Of a DNA stretch of 64,000 bases, positions 32,622 through 41,703 are shown piece by piece. The notes under the pieces were generated by a model. That model was not told where the DNA came from and made no database searches. It saw only the letters and a program-made list of their open reading frames with translations. This DNA is from Corynebacterium oculi (lineage in GTDB: Bacteria; Actinomycetota; Actinomycetes; Mycobacteriales; Mycobacteriaceae): NCBI RefSeq assembly GCF_001412105.1, contig NZ_LKST01000004.1, positions 186,001-250,000 on the forward strand, read 5' to 3'. Made by a program: the position numbers and the translations under genes. Within the stretch, counting starts at the first letter, position 1. Each line of letters begins with the position of its first letter.

Positions 32622-32727
32622 ACTGGCATCACACTTCCGCTACAGGTAGATTTCCGCCCCACCGGGGCGCGCACAGAACAGCCCCACATTGTACCCACCT
32701 CCGCGCCTCATTCCTAAGATAAGAACC

Positions 32728-33672
32728 ATGCGGACGATTCTCCTGCACTGCGGCACCACGCCCCTCCCCCTCAGCCCGGACTCCCACCAACTCTCCGAGG
32801 TGCCCACCCGCCAGGAACTCAAGCTTATCGACGCCGCCGCGGCCCGCGCCCTGCCCCACGACCCCACCCCCTCCCTCGACGAGATCGCCGCCCAGCCCGA
32901 CGTCGCCCACCTCGGGCAACCACAGCCCGCCCCGCAGGCGAGCGCCTTGGACGAACCCCTGCGCGTGGTGGTCATCGGCTCCGACGCCGCCCTATCCGCC
33001 GTGCTCACCCGCGCCATGCGTGCCGACTACCTCTGGGTGGAGTTCGGCTACGTACCCACCGGTGGCTCCCCCGCCGCGACCAACTGGGGGCTTCCGCTTA
33101 ACGACGCCCCGGCCGAAGCCCTGGCGCTCGCCTCGGAGGCCCCGGTGCGACCGGTGCCCGTGATCCGCACCGATTCCGGGCTGGCGGTGGCCGGGAGCGC
33201 CACCATCACCCACTGGGATAACACCGAGTACACTGGGGAGATCATCGTGGACGATCACCGCCTGCTCCTCCACGGGGAGGAAAAACGCCCCCTCTTTGGG
33301 CACTACGGGGCGCGGCTGGTGCCCATGACCACCGCGCCCGGCATCGCCGCCGTGGAACTGCGCACGGCGGTAGCAGATGCTGAGGGTGGGGCTGCTGCGC
33401 AACGCGGTTCCGGGCTCGGTGCGCTGGTGAGCCGCCGCGTGGGGCCGCGCGGGGTAGAACGGCTGTGGAACTCCCCCGGCACCCGCTGGCTGGTGCGCGG
33501 GGCGGAGCAACCCGTGGGCGTGGTCGATCCAGAATCGCTCGCCACTGGGCGCGCCGTGCAATCCGGCGGGGAGAACATTCGCGTGACCGTGGACGGAGTG
33601 AGCGCCAAGCGGCCCGTGAAGCGCGTGACCTTCTACCGGCACCTGCGGGATCTACAGATCGCGCGTCCGTGA
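32728..33672 (+). CDS. Conserved corynebacterial hypothetical protein
   Basis: A 314-residue protein. The ATG at 32728 gives MRTILLHCGTTPLPLSPDS; TAAGAA is a weak ribosome site and the start may be near-leaderless. The middle has an alpha/beta strand-like LRVVVIGSDAALSAVLTRAMRADYLWVEFGYVP. The C-terminal half (RVTVDGVSAKRPVKRVTFYRHLRD) is basic. A position next to purA is shared with related genomes as far as I recall. A lipid-kinase-like fold is conceivable, but no kinase motif is present, so no function is given. Confidence 0.65.
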   Translation: MRTILLHCGTTPLPLSPDSHQLSEVPTRQELKLIDAAAARALPHDPTPSLDEIAAQPDVAHLGQPQPAPQASALDEPLRVVVIGSDAALSAVLTRAMRADYLWVEFGYVPTGGSPAATNWGLPLNDAPAEALALASEAPVRPVPVIRTDSGLAVAGSATITHWDNTEYTGEIIVDDHRLLLHGEEKRPLFGHYGARLVPMTTAPGIAAVELRTAVADAEGGAAAQRGSGLGALVSRRVGPRGVERLWNSPGTRWLVRGAEQPVGVVDPESLATGRAVQSGGENIRVTVDGVSAKRPVKRVTFYRHLRDLQIARP

Positions 33673-33882
33673 ATCTTCTGCCCGCTCAGCGGAGGCCGGT
33701 TGGGCGGTGGTGTCCTCCCAGGACATCTCCTCTATCCCCTTGCTGCCCATCCACTCCACCGGCCAATCCGCACCCATAGCCTTATATTTCCTGCGGCGGT
33801 TGAGGCGCTTGCGCTGGTACCAGAATACAAAGAGGAGCCAAAGGGGGAGGGAGATGGCGAGGATAAGAATTAAGTAGTCCAT
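33652..33882 (-). CDS. Small single-helix membrane protein
   Basis: A 76-residue protein starting MDYLILILAISLPLWLLFVFWYQRKRLNRRRKYK: one membrane helix, then a strongly basic stretch, then an acidic soluble tail. The layout predicts the C-terminus inside the cell. Its 3' end overlaps that of the plus-strand gene by 21 bases. An upstream ATG at 33891 is possible (MWRMDYL). Function unknown. Confidence 0.6.
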   Translation of the reverse strand: MDYLILILAISLPLWLLFVFWYQRKRLNRRRKYKAMGADWPVEWMGSKGIEEMSWEDTTAQPASAERAEDSRTRDL

Positions 33883-33937
33883 ACGCCACATAATACCAAC
33901 GTTGCCACAAACCTTCTTCCATAAGCCGAAACAACAG

Positions 33938-33943
33938 TACAAT
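33938..33943 (+). promoter_or_regulatory. -10 element of a leaderless transcript
   Basis: TACAAT ends seven bases before the ATG at 33950, so transcription should begin at or next to the start codon. No ribosome-binding site precedes that ATG, which agrees with a leaderless mRNA, a common arrangement in corynebacteria. Confidence 0.6.
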
Positions 33944-33949
33944 CGACCC

Positions 33950-34639
33950 ATGCACGTAGCCTATCTCGATGAAACTTTTCACCCGCGCAAAGAACATTCC
34001 GTTCTTGCGCTCGTTTCACCAATGGATCAGATTCCACTCATCGAGGAAAATCTCAATGCGGCGCTAGAACGAATCAGCAAACAGCACCACATACCCTCAA
34101 CGGTGGAATTACACGGATATGAACTCAGCTCCGGCACACGCGACTGGGAACCACTCACCACACCACGAGCCCGGACCCGCATCTACAAGCAGGCTATTTC
34201 AGCGATAACCCACGTCCCAGATCTTGCCATTTGCCGGGGGACAACCAGCCTCGCAGAAAAATCGCCGCATGATCCACATAAGTGGTCACTCACTTTCACC
34301 CTTGAATGTATTGATACTCTAATGAAGCGCAAAAACGATAGAGTGTTAGCATTCTGCGATGACGTCCAAAATAAATCCATCTACCAAGACATGTACGCAA
34401 GTTTTCGCAGGAATGGACTACCCGATGATCCCACCAATAAACTCACCAGTTTCACCGACGGTCTGCATTTTACCCCGTCCCACCATAGCCGCATGGTGCA
34501 AGCAATTGATCTCATATCCTATGTGTACCGACGCAACTTTATACAGAAATATACCGACCCACGCGCACACAAAGTTTTTGAAAATCTCTGGAAAGAACTA
34601 GAACCCCTGGCTCAACGCGGGTACCACAGAACGTGGTAA
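33950..34639 (+). CDS. DUF3800 domain protein
   Basis: A 229-residue protein of the DUF3800 family, which has an RNase H-like fold: MHVAYLDETF carries the first acidic residue (Asp in YLDE), AFCDDVQNKS has a second acidic pair, and HSRMVQAIDLISYVYRRN has the conserved late Asp followed by an aromatic-rich helix. Base composition is clearly richer in A and T than in its neighbours and codon use is different, so recent acquisition is likely. It is a single gene with its own promoter and terminator-like hairpin. DUF3800 genes often occur in mobile or defence contexts, but no partner gene is here. Confidence 0.85.
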   Translation: MHVAYLDETFHPRKEHSVLALVSPMDQIPLIEENLNAALERISKQHHIPSTVELHGYELSSGTRDWEPLTTPRARTRIYKQAISAITHVPDLAICRGTTSLAEKSPHDPHKWSLTFTLECIDTLMKRKNDRVLAFCDDVQNKSIYQDMYASFRRNGLPDDPTNKLTSFTDGLHFTPSHHSRMVQAIDLISYVYRRNFIQKYTDPRAHKVFENLWKELEPLAQRGYHRTW

Positions 34640-34647
34640 AAGCACGT

Positions 34648-34671
34648 CAGCCTCCACTTCCGTGGAGGCTG
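34648..34671 (+). terminator. Hairpin after the DUF3800 gene
   Basis: CAGCCTCCAC pairs with GTGGAGGCTG around a TTCC loop, nine bases past the stop. Downstream bases are G-rich with a few T (GGGGTTGGTTT), so it is an imperfect intrinsic terminator. It may also act on the minus-strand gene that ends at 34746. Confidence 0.65.
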
Positions 34672-34745
34672 CGGCGGGGTTGGTTTGCGGGATAACCGCA
34701 AGATCCTGTTCACATTCTAGCTCACCTAACGGCACATTACTACCC

Positions 34746-35939
34746 CTATTCCTCCCACACCTCCGGTGGATACGCCGGCGTGGAGGAGGTGGGGGCCAGC
34801 ACCGCCAACCCGGATTCCCTGGACATGCCGCAGATTTGCAGGAAGTCCACAATCAGCGAGCGCGATTGCGCCAGCACCACGTGCGCGGAGAGCACCCGAT
34901 CTTCCACCACCTCCATCGTGGCGCGCCCACCCAGGCGGCGCAGCTGATTCACCAGCACGGGAATCTCCTGAGCCTCGCTCACCTCCGTGCCGCGCTCGTA
35001 CATCTCGGAGAGTTGGAGGGCCACGTCGGAAAGCTCGTCGATGATGTCCACCTGTTCGGGGGAGACAAAGTCCTGATCCTCGATGAAGATCTGTGCGCGG
35101 CGGGCCAGCACGCGCACGTTGCGGATGGAGTTGTCCACGGGGATCAGCAGGCGTTCGAGGGTGCGCACGCGCCGCCAGTTGCCCCACATGAGCGGGGAGA
35201 TGGTGGTGGATTCGCGCCCGGTTTTGGCGGCGGCGAGCATAGAGTTGATATCGCCCTGGGTGCCGCGCACGGCGTCCAGGGTGTTCTTGATGAGGTCGAG
35301 GTCGCCCGTGCGCAGGGCCTGGGAGACGTCTTGAAGCACGGAGGAGGCGATGCCGAGCACCTTGGAAACCTCCTGGCGCCCGGCGTTGAGCGGGTCGCTG
35401 GGGATCAGCGCCACCACGAGGAGGCCCACCACGGAGCCCACCATCGCGTCCACCACGCGCCCGGTGCTGCCGGTGCCGGTGATTGCGGAGACGGTGCCGG
35501 GCGGCATGATGGTGGCGATGAGGATGGAGCCGATGGCGGCCTGGTTGTTCACCAGGGGCGATTTGGAGATGAAGGAGGCCAGCAGCAGGGAGGTGGCCAC
35601 CGCCACCGAGATTTGCCAGGCTCCGGGGCCAAGGTAGTAGAAGAGAAGGTCGCCCAGGGCCACGCCCACGATGCAGCCGATGGACATCTCCACGGCGCGC
35701 TTCATGCGGTCCCCGCCCTCTAGGCCGAGGATAATCACCGCCGCGATGGGGGCGAAGAAGGGTACCGGGTGCCCGAAAAGGCGTTGGGCCACCCAGAAGG
35801 CGAGCCCGGCGGCCACGGCGGACTGCACGATGGGCCAGGCGCGCTTGCGTACCCGGACGGCCCGGCTGTGCAGCGATTGATCCACCACGCGCAGCCGGGC
35901 AAGCGTGCTCATTTTTTGCTTGGCCATGCGTTCCACCAT
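34746..35939 (-). CDS. FUSC-family (aromatic acid exporter-like) membrane protein
   Basis: A 397-residue protein. The N-terminal half has about six hydrophobic segments starting at RAWPIVQSAVAAGLAFWVAQ, with the family-typical PFFAPIAAVIILG and a Gly-rich GRVVDAMVGSVVGLLVVALIP. The C-terminal half (about 180-397) is helical, acidic and soluble. This matches FUSC_2/ArAE-type putative exporters. The substrate is unknown. It lies 51 bases downstream of fda on the same strand. Confidence 0.8.
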   Translation of the reverse strand: MVERMAKQKMSTLARLRVVDQSLHSRAVRVRKRAWPIVQSAVAAGLAFWVAQRLFGHPVPFFAPIAAVIILGLEGGDRMKRAVEMSIGCIVGVALGDLLFYYLGPGAWQISVAVATSLLLASFISKSPLVNNQAAIGSILIATIMPPGTVSAITGTGSTGRVVDAMVGSVVGLLVVALIPSDPLNAGRQEVSKVLGIASSVLQDVSQALRTGDLDLIKNTLDAVRGTQGDINSMLAAAKTGRESTTISPLMWGNWRRVRTLERLLIPVDNSIRNVRVLARRAQIFIEDQDFVSPEQVDIIDELSDVALQLSEMYERGTEVSEAQEIPVLVNQLRRLGGRATMEVVEDRVLSAHVVLAQSRSLIVDFLQICGMSRESGLAVLAPTSSTPAYPPEVWEE

Positions 35940-35990
35940 AAGCCACCCCGGCAGGTGGCCGCACGGCCCAAGCCCCCGAATTGCGTGGGG

Positions 35991-37025
35991 TTACTTGCTC
36001 ACGGAGGTGCCCACGGAGTGCAGGTCCTGGCAGGCCTCCACCACGCGCTCGGACATGGACTGCTCGGCCTTCTTCATGTAGGAGCGGGGATCGTAGGTCT
36101 TTTTGTTGCCCACCTCGCCGTCGATCTTGAGCACGCCGTCGTAGTTGGAGAACATGTGGGCGGCCACGGGGCGGGTGAAGGCGTACTGGGTGTCCGTGTC
36201 CACGTTCATCTTGATCACGCCGTGGCGCAGCGCCTCCTCGATCTTCTCCTTCTCGGAGCCGGAGCCGCCGTGGAACACAAAGTCAAAGGCCAGGGCGTCG
36301 TCCGCCAGGCCGAGCTTCTTGCGGGCCACCTGCTGGCCCTCCAGGAGCACCTCGGGGCGCAGCTTGACGTTGCCGGGCTTGTACACGCCGTGGACGTTGC
36401 CGAAGGTGGCGGCCAGCAGGTAGCGGCCGTTTTCGCCGGTGCCCAGGGCGTCGATGGTCTTTTCAAAGTCCTCCGGGGTGGTGTAGAGGTTCGCGCCGGC
36501 CTTGGCCTGCACGCCGTCCTCCTCGCCGCCCACCACGCCGATCTCCACTTCCAGGATGATGTTGGCGGCCTTGGCCTTGGCCAGGAGTTCCTGGGCGATC
36601 TCCAGGTTCTCGTCGATCGGGATGGCGGAGCCGTCCCACATGTGGGACTGGAAGAGGGGCAGCTCGCCGCGATCCACGCGCTCCTGGGAGATGGCGATGA
36701 GCGGGCGCACGTACTCGTCCAGCACTTCCTTCTGGCAGTGGTCGGTGTGCAGGGCCACGTTGATGCCGTAGTGCTTGGCGGCCTCGTGGGCAAAGGCGGC
36801 CAGGGCGCAGGCCCCGGCCACCTTGTTCTTCACGGCCAGGCCGGAGCCGAACTCAGCGCCGCCGGTAGAGAACTGAATGATGCCGTCGGACTCCACCTCG
36901 GCGAAGCCCTTGAGCGCAGCGTTGATCGTTTCCGACGAGGTGCAGTTGATCGCGGGGTAGGCAAAGCCTTCCTTCTTGGCGCGATCGAGCATTTCGTTAT
37001 AAACCTCAGGGGTCGCAATAGGCAT
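35991..37025 (-). CDS. fda: Class II fructose-bisphosphate aldolase
   Basis: A 344-residue zinc aldolase of glycolysis and gluconeogenesis. The zinc and catalytic regions are visible in VALHTDHCQKEVLDEYVRP, VEIGVVGGEEDG, LAATFGNVHGVYKPGN and FVFHGGSGS. It starts MPIATPEVYNEMLDRAKKEGFAYPAIN after GAGGAGT. Only the FUSC gene follows on the strand. Confidence 0.97.
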   Translation of the reverse strand: MPIATPEVYNEMLDRAKKEGFAYPAINCTSSETINAALKGFAEVESDGIIQFSTGGAEFGSGLAVKNKVAGACALAAFAHEAAKHYGINVALHTDHCQKEVLDEYVRPLIAISQERVDRGELPLFQSHMWDGSAIPIDENLEIAQELLAKAKAANIILEVEIGVVGGEEDGVQAKAGANLYTTPEDFEKTIDALGTGENGRYLLAATFGNVHGVYKPGNVKLRPEVLLEGQQVARKKLGLADDALAFDFVFHGGSGSEKEKIEEALRHGVIKMNVDTDTQYAFTRPVAAHMFSNYDGVLKIDGEVGNKKTYDPRSYMKKAEQSMSERVVEACQDLHSVGTSVSK

Positions 37026-37227
37026 GAATACTCCTCAGTTGTCGTGATCGTCGCACACGCCGCAGCGGCGTGATCTATATACCGATTATGCCAACTTCCA
37101 CCCTACTCCGCCGCCGCCCACGCGCCCACCAAAATCCACATGATCCCACATAATCAAATACATGCGGGCCGGGCGGAGGGTTCCCGGCGGCTTTCTCCGC
37201 ACCCGCAACGCGCCTACGCTAAGGAGC

Positions 37228-37911
37228 ATGATCGACACGGCAGACACGCTCACCACCGTGAGCACCCTGGCGCTCGGGCCGGACTGGATGGACCCGATGC
37301 ACCTGCTCAGCGGCTCCGGCCCCTTCGGCTCCCTCATTCTCCCCGGCGTGGCCCTCATCGTCTTTATCGAATCCGGCCTCCTCTTCCCCCTGCTCCCCGG
37401 CGATTCCCTGCTCTTTACCGCCGGAATGCTCTCCGTGCAGCCCGATCCCTTCGCCCCCCTCTGGCTGGTGATCCTGGTGTGCGTCACCGCCGCGATCCTG
37501 GGCGATCAGGTGGGCTACTTCATCGGCTCCCGCTTCGGCCACGCACTGCAAAAACGCCCCGACGGCCGCTTTTTCAAGCAGGAATACCTCGCCCAATCCC
37601 ACGAATTCTTTGAAAAGCACGGCCCCATCACGGTCATCATCTGCCGCTTCGTTCCCATCGTGCGCACCTACGCCCCGCTTGTGGCTGGCATGTCCGGCAT
37701 GCGCTACCGCGTGTTCATCACCTACAACATCCTCGGGGGCCTGCTCTGGGGCGGCGGGGTGACGCTGCTCGGCGCGTGGCTAGGCCAGTACACCTTCATC
37801 AGGGAGAACATCGAGGCGATCTTCCTGCTCATCGTGTTTGTCTCCGTCCTCCCCGGCATCATCGGCGCGACCAGGCAGTTCCTCGCCGCCCGCGCTTATC
37901 GACGCCGCTAG
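37228..37911 (+). CDS. DedA/SNARE-associated family membrane protein
   Basis: A 227-residue integral membrane protein with DedA hallmarks: FIESGLLFPLLPGDSLLFTAGM, GDQVGYFIGSRFG and FCRFVPIVRTYAPLVAGMSGM with its conserved Arg. Members act in lipid-carrier recycling and membrane homeostasis. AAGGAG is only one base from the ATG, too close for normal use, while TACGCT eight bases upstream fits a -10 of a near-leaderless mRNA. The stop TAG lies inside one copy of the dispersed GCTTATCGACGCC motif. Confidence 0.88.
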   Translation: MIDTADTLTTVSTLALGPDWMDPMHLLSGSGPFGSLILPGVALIVFIESGLLFPLLPGDSLLFTAGMLSVQPDPFAPLWLVILVCVTAAILGDQVGYFIGSRFGHALQKRPDGRFFKQEYLAQSHEFFEKHGPITVIICRFVPIVRTYAPLVAGMSGMRYRVFITYNILGGLLWGGGVTLLGAWLGQYTFIRENIEAIFLLIVFVSVLPGIIGATRQFLAARAYRRR

Positions 37912-37919
37912 CACCACCG

Positions 37920-39110
37920 CTAAGCCTCTTCCAGGTGCTCCTGCACCCGGGCCGCCGCCTCGATGAGCATCCACCCGGAAAGCTGCACGGACAGATCCCG
38001 CTCCGCGATGCGGATCACCCCGGCGGTCTCCGCGAGGCTCTTGGGCCCCAGGCCAAAGTTATGCGGCAGGCGGGCATCGTCGGTCCAGTCCGTGGCAAAG
38101 ATCGGCAGGCCATCCACCTCCAGGCGGTGATTCCACACGCTCTGGGCGGAGGCCAGCACCAGGCGCGCCGCCACCTTCTTGGTGGCGCGGTTGGTGGGCG
38201 AATCCGCAGGCAGACGCACCGCCACGTCCGCCAGGTACCGCACCAGGATCCCCTTGAACAGGCCGCCATCGCCCTCCCCGGTGTCCCAGTCGATCACCCC
38301 CTGGGGGGTGGCCATCTCCTTGGCCACCGCCTGCACGATGGAGCGAATAGCCGTGATGTACTTCATGGAGTCGTCCACGCGCTCCGCGTCGGCGTAAGCG
38401 AGCACCTCCTCCTCCGCGAACCCGGCGCGCTCGCGCAGCCGCAGGGCGATTTCCAGGCAGGCCCCGATGGTCACGCCCTGGCAGTAGGGGTGAATATCGC
38501 GCACCAGTTCCGGGCCGTGCATGCGCATGCGCAGGCCGTCCATAATCAGGCCGTCATCGTTGATGAGGGTGTCCAGGATCCAGTCCACCACGCCCATCGC
38601 CTGTTCCAACCGCCCGGTGCGCGCCATCATGATCGCGGCGGGCCCGTTGGAGGGCACGTTATAAAAGGTCTCTCCGGTGCGCCACGGCAACACGTTGGTC
38701 AGCCCGTCGATGCCGCTGAGGATATTGAACTCCAGGGCGTCTAGTTGCTTGGGCTTTTTCATCTTTTTCAGCCAGGCCGCGCGCCCCAGGGCGAGGGCCA
38801 GCCACGCCTTATCGTCGTAATAGCGGTTGTGCACCAACTTATTCCGGTTGCGCCAGCGGATTCCCCGCATGGTCTCATTGATCCGGGTTCGGCGCGCGTT
38901 GGTGCTGCGGCGGGCATAGGCGTCAAGCAGGCAGTCCAGGTAATGCGCCTGCCACCAGTAATGCCAGCGGATAAAAAGCTTGTCCTTGGACGTGGGGGGC
39001 CAGGCCACCACCGCGAGATTGGTGCGCGGCAGGCCCCATAGGCGGCTGGCATGTCGATCATGAATGGCGGACTCCGCAAGATCCGCCCGGTGTGCCCATT
39101 TCTCCAGCAC
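37920..39110 (-). CDS. Glycoside hydrolase family 76 protein (alpha-1,6-mannanase-like)
   Basis: A 396-residue (alpha/alpha)6-barrel-type protein. The GH76 active-site pair of Asp is in NRYYDDKAWLALALGRAAWL. Aromatic-rich segments follow (FIRWHYWWQAHYLDCLLDAY before it; YCQGVTIGACLEIALRLRER after it). The GTG start with GAGG upstream gives MLEKWAHRADLAESAI, with no signal peptide, whereas most GH76 mannanases are secreted. Corynebacteria carry alpha-1,6-mannose backbones in lipomannan, so a role in turnover of that polymer or its fragments is plausible. Confidence 0.82.
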   Translation of the reverse strand: MLEKWAHRADLAESAIHDRHASRLWGLPRTNLAVVAWPPTSKDKLFIRWHYWWQAHYLDCLLDAYARRSTNARRTRINETMRGIRWRNRNKLVHNRYYDDKAWLALALGRAAWLKKMKKPKQLDALEFNILSGIDGLTNVLPWRTGETFYNVPSNGPAAIMMARTGRLEQAMGVVDWILDTLINDDGLIMDGLRMRMHGPELVRDIHPYCQGVTIGACLEIALRLRERAGFAEEEVLAYADAERVDDSMKYITAIRSIVQAVAKEMATPQGVIDWDTGEGDGGLFKGILVRYLADVAVRLPADSPTNRATKKVAARLVLASAQSVWNHRLEVDGLPIFATDWTDDARLPHNFGLGPKSLAETAGVIRIAERDLSVQLSGWMLIEAAARVQEHLEEA

Positions 39111-39164
39111 TGTTACGCCTCATTAGTGTTTCGTGGTGTTCTTCCCCACGATCCTAACCAAGAA

Positions 39165-39815
39165 TCACCACGCGCGGCCAAGATCGGCGTGCTGGCGCAC
39201 CCAGGCGTGCATGGCGATGCCCGCCGCCACCCCGGCGTTGATGGATCGGGTGGAGCCAAACTGCGCGATCGAGCAGGTCATCACCGCCGCCTCCTGGGCC
39301 TCCGGGGTCACCCCGGGGCCTTCCTGACCAAAAAGCAGCACGCAGCGGCGCGGCAATCGAGCCGTCTCTAGGGGCACGCTGCCCGGGGTATTATCAATCG
39401 CCACCACCGCAATGTATTCCTGGCGTGCCCAGGCCATCAAGTCCGCCACCGTGGGGTGGTGGCGCAGATGCTGGTAGCGGTCCGTCACCATCGCGCCGCG
39501 CCGATTCCACCGCCGCCGCCCCACGATGTGCACGGTATCGGCGGCGAAGGCGTTGGCGGTGCGCACCACGGTGCCGATGTTCGCGTCATTCTCAAAGTTC
39601 TCGATCGCCACGTGCAGGGGGTGACGGCGGGTATCGATGTCCGCCACGATCGCCTCGCGCCGCCAATAGCGGTACGCATCCACCACGTTGCGGCGATCCC
39701 CCTCCGCGAGCAGGGTGGGGTCAAGCCGGGGATCGTCGGGAAGCGGCCCCTCCCAGGGGCCCACGCCGTGGCGTCCCTCCCCCCATTCGGTCGGGCCGGG
39801 AAGTTGCTCAGGCAA
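39165..39815 (-). CDS. TrmH/SpoU-family RNA 2'-O-methyltransferase
   Basis: A 216-residue SPOUT methyltransferase. Motif 1 is IENFENDANIGTVVRTANAF, motif 2 LLFGQEGPGVT and motif 3 ISQ-like IAQFGSTRSINAGVAAGIAM, the knotted S-adenosylmethionine site. Target RNA position is not predictable. Its start overlaps the end of pyrE by 8 bases, so it is coupled to pyrE. Confidence 0.9.
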   Translation of the reverse strand: MPEQLPGPTEWGEGRHGVGPWEGPLPDDPRLDPTLLAEGDRRNVVDAYRYWRREAIVADIDTRRHPLHVAIENFENDANIGTVVRTANAFAADTVHIVGRRRWNRRGAMVTDRYQHLRHHPTVADLMAWARQEYIAVVAIDNTPGSVPLETARLPRRCVLLFGQEGPGVTPEAQEAAVMTCSIAQFGSTRSINAGVAAGIAMHAWVRQHADLGRAW

Positions 39816-40347
39816 GCCCCAGATCCCCCAGCCCCAGCAGGTAGCGGTATTTCAGGCCGGCCTCGGCCAGCACCTTATCCGCGCCGGTGGCGCGATCCAC
39901 CACCGTGGCCACCCCCACCACGTCCGCGCCCTCCGCGCGCAGCGCCTCCACGGCGGTGAGCGGGGAGTTCCCCGTGGTGGTCGTGTCCTCCACCACCAGC
40001 ACCTTGTGCCCCGCCACCGAGGGGCCCTCGATGCGGCGCTGCATGCCGTGCTTCTTCGTCTCCTTGCGCACCACGAAGGCGTCGATAGTCCTACCCTCGG
40101 CGTGCATGACGGCGGTGGCCACGGGATCGGCCCCCAGGGTCAGCCCACCCACGGCCACGTAGTCCCAATCCGAGGTGAGTTCGCGCAACAGGGAACCGAT
40201 GAGCCGGGAGGCCCGGTGATGAAGGGTGGCCCGGCGCAGATCCACGTAATAATCGGCCTCCTTGCCGGAGGACAGCGTGACCCTGCCATGCACCACGGCC
40301 AATTCCTTGACCAATTCCGCCAATTCAGCGCGTTCTTGCTGCGACAT
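39808..40347 (-). CDS. pyrE: Orotate phosphoribosyltransferase
   Basis: A 179-residue enzyme joining orotate and PRPP in pyrimidine synthesis. The PRPP-binding loop is HKVLVVEDTTTTGNSPL. DYYVDLRRATLHHRAS and GVATVVDRATGADKVLAEAG are also typical. It lies in the minus-strand run 41505 to 39165, downstream of a membrane-anchored hypothetical gene with a three-base gap. Confidence 0.96.
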   Translation of the reverse strand: MSQQERAELAELVKELAVVHGRVTLSSGKEADYYVDLRRATLHHRASRLIGSLLRELTSDWDYVAVGGLTLGADPVATAVMHAEGRTIDAFVVRKETKKHGMQRRIEGPSVAGHKVLVVEDTTTTGNSPLTAVEALRAEGADVVGVATVVDRATGADKVLAEAGLKYRYLLGLGDLGLA

Positions 40348-40350
40348 CTC

Positions 40351-41505
40351 TTACTCGTTCTCCTTGTTCTTCGGGGAGGTTTGGGGGGCGTGAAGCCCGC
40401 GCATGTGCTCCAGAGGATCGCGGCCCAGTTTCTCGGCCAGGTCATCGAAGATGGACGGCCCGGCGTCCCGGGAACGCAGCACCCTCGTGCCCTGGTAATC
40501 GGAGGGTTTCTCCGCCCTATCCCCGATGCCCGGCACCTCGTCGCCGCCCAGGGAACGCGGCTCCACCACGCCCCGAGACTGCGTCCGCGCGCGGGTAGGC
40601 AACTCCACCGGCTCCTCCGGGCGGATCACCGCTGGCTTGGCCTGATCCTGCTTGTCGCCCCCCGCCTGCTCCTCCGGGGCCCCTGATTCCTCCGGGGCGG
40701 AGGCCGGGGCCGGCATGAGCCGCGAGGGCAAGGCCTCATCCACGCGCAGCGGCGCGGCCGCGCGCGGGGGAAGGGCGTGGGCGGCGTCGGCAAGCCACGT
40801 CATCGGGGCCATGATCGCCTCCCAGTCATGGCCGTGCGTGCCGCGATCGAGTTGCGCCAGCACCCAATCGGACTCGCACCACACGGCGCGCACAAAATCT
40901 GGCATGGCCTCCAGGGCGGCGCTCACGCGCTCGTCGCTGAAGCGCTCCGCAGCGGACGTATCCGTGCTAAAGCGCAAGAACCCCTCCACCTCGCCGCATT
41001 CGTGGAGATCGGAGGAGGCCTCCTCGCCCACGCCCCGGCGGCGGAAATCCACCACCACATCAGAGGCCGCGCCCCGGCGCACCGCCAGGACGGTGGTGGA
41101 ATCCACATCCGCGAGGGCAAACTCGTGATCCTCGCTCACCCCGGTCACCACGTCATGCGCCGTGGCCCCGGAGGCCGCCGCCCCGCGCCGCCATTCCTCC
41201 GCGAGGGAATCATCGGTGCGGGTAAAGCTAAAGCCCGCCTCCTGCGCCCACGCCCGACGCTCGCGGCGGCCCTGTCCCGGCATGGCCAGGCGGCTCGGGG
41301 CACGGCGTTCCGAGCGTTCGGGGTGCTCTGGGCGCTCGGTTTCCACCGATCCCTCCTGCCCCACGTCCTCCGGCTCCGCGAGGGGCGCCTCCCCCAACGC
41401 ACCGGAACGCGAGGCGCGGCCTCGCGCATCAAGCCACCACAGCACGGCGGCAATCACGAGGGCAACGGCGGCGAGCACAAAGATGAGTGTTACGGACACG
41501 CCCAT
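40351..41505 (-). CDS. Membrane-anchored conserved hypothetical protein
   Basis: A 384-residue protein with one N-terminal membrane helix (VSVTLIFVLAAVALVIAAVLWWLDARG) and a long cytoplasmic part. Residues 75-230 form a folded domain (WAQEAGFSFTRTDDSLAEEW through WLADAAHALP). The rest is a Pro/Glu-rich linker and a short conserved tail GPSIFDDLAEKLGRDPLEHMRG. Similar proteins accompany pyrE in corynebacteria. Function unknown. Confidence 0.7.
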   Translation of the reverse strand: MGVSVTLIFVLAAVALVIAAVLWWLDARGRASRSGALGEAPLAEPEDVGQEGSVETERPEHPERSERRAPSRLAMPGQGRRERRAWAQEAGFSFTRTDDSLAEEWRRGAAASGATAHDVVTGVSEDHEFALADVDSTTVLAVRRGAASDVVVDFRRRGVGEEASSDLHECGEVEGFLRFSTDTSAAERFSDERVSAALEAMPDFVRAVWCESDWVLAQLDRGTHGHDWEAIMAPMTWLADAAHALPPRAAAPLRVDEALPSRLMPAPASAPEESGAPEEQAGGDKQDQAKPAVIRPEEPVELPTRARTQSRGVVEPRSLGGDEVPGIGDRAEKPSDYQGTRVLRSRDAGPSIFDDLAEKLGRDPLEHMRGLHAPQTSPKNKENE

Positions 41506-41589
41506 TACTCTAATGGCTCGGGTGATCTTCCGCTCCCACGCCCCTACCCCCGAGAAGAAGACGCGACCGATAAAAACGGTAATAACACA

Positions 41590-41644
41590 GGGTGGGGGCG
41601 GGGTACGGGAACCGATTACCTCGGCCCGTACCCCGCCCCCACCC
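41590..41644 (-). terminator. Very strong 20-pair terminator hairpin
   Basis: Bases 41590-41609 pair perfectly with 41625-41644 (20 GC-rich pairs, 15-base loop). It lies 59 bases past the stop of the small exported protein gene on the minus strand; TTTTA also follows on the plus side, so it can end transcription both ways. The strength suggests that the upstream gene is highly expressed. Confidence 0.85.
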
Positions 41645-41703
41645 TTTTACTTGGCATCAAATAATAATACCAATATCAATGCCAGCAATATGGCAATGAT
41701 TCC

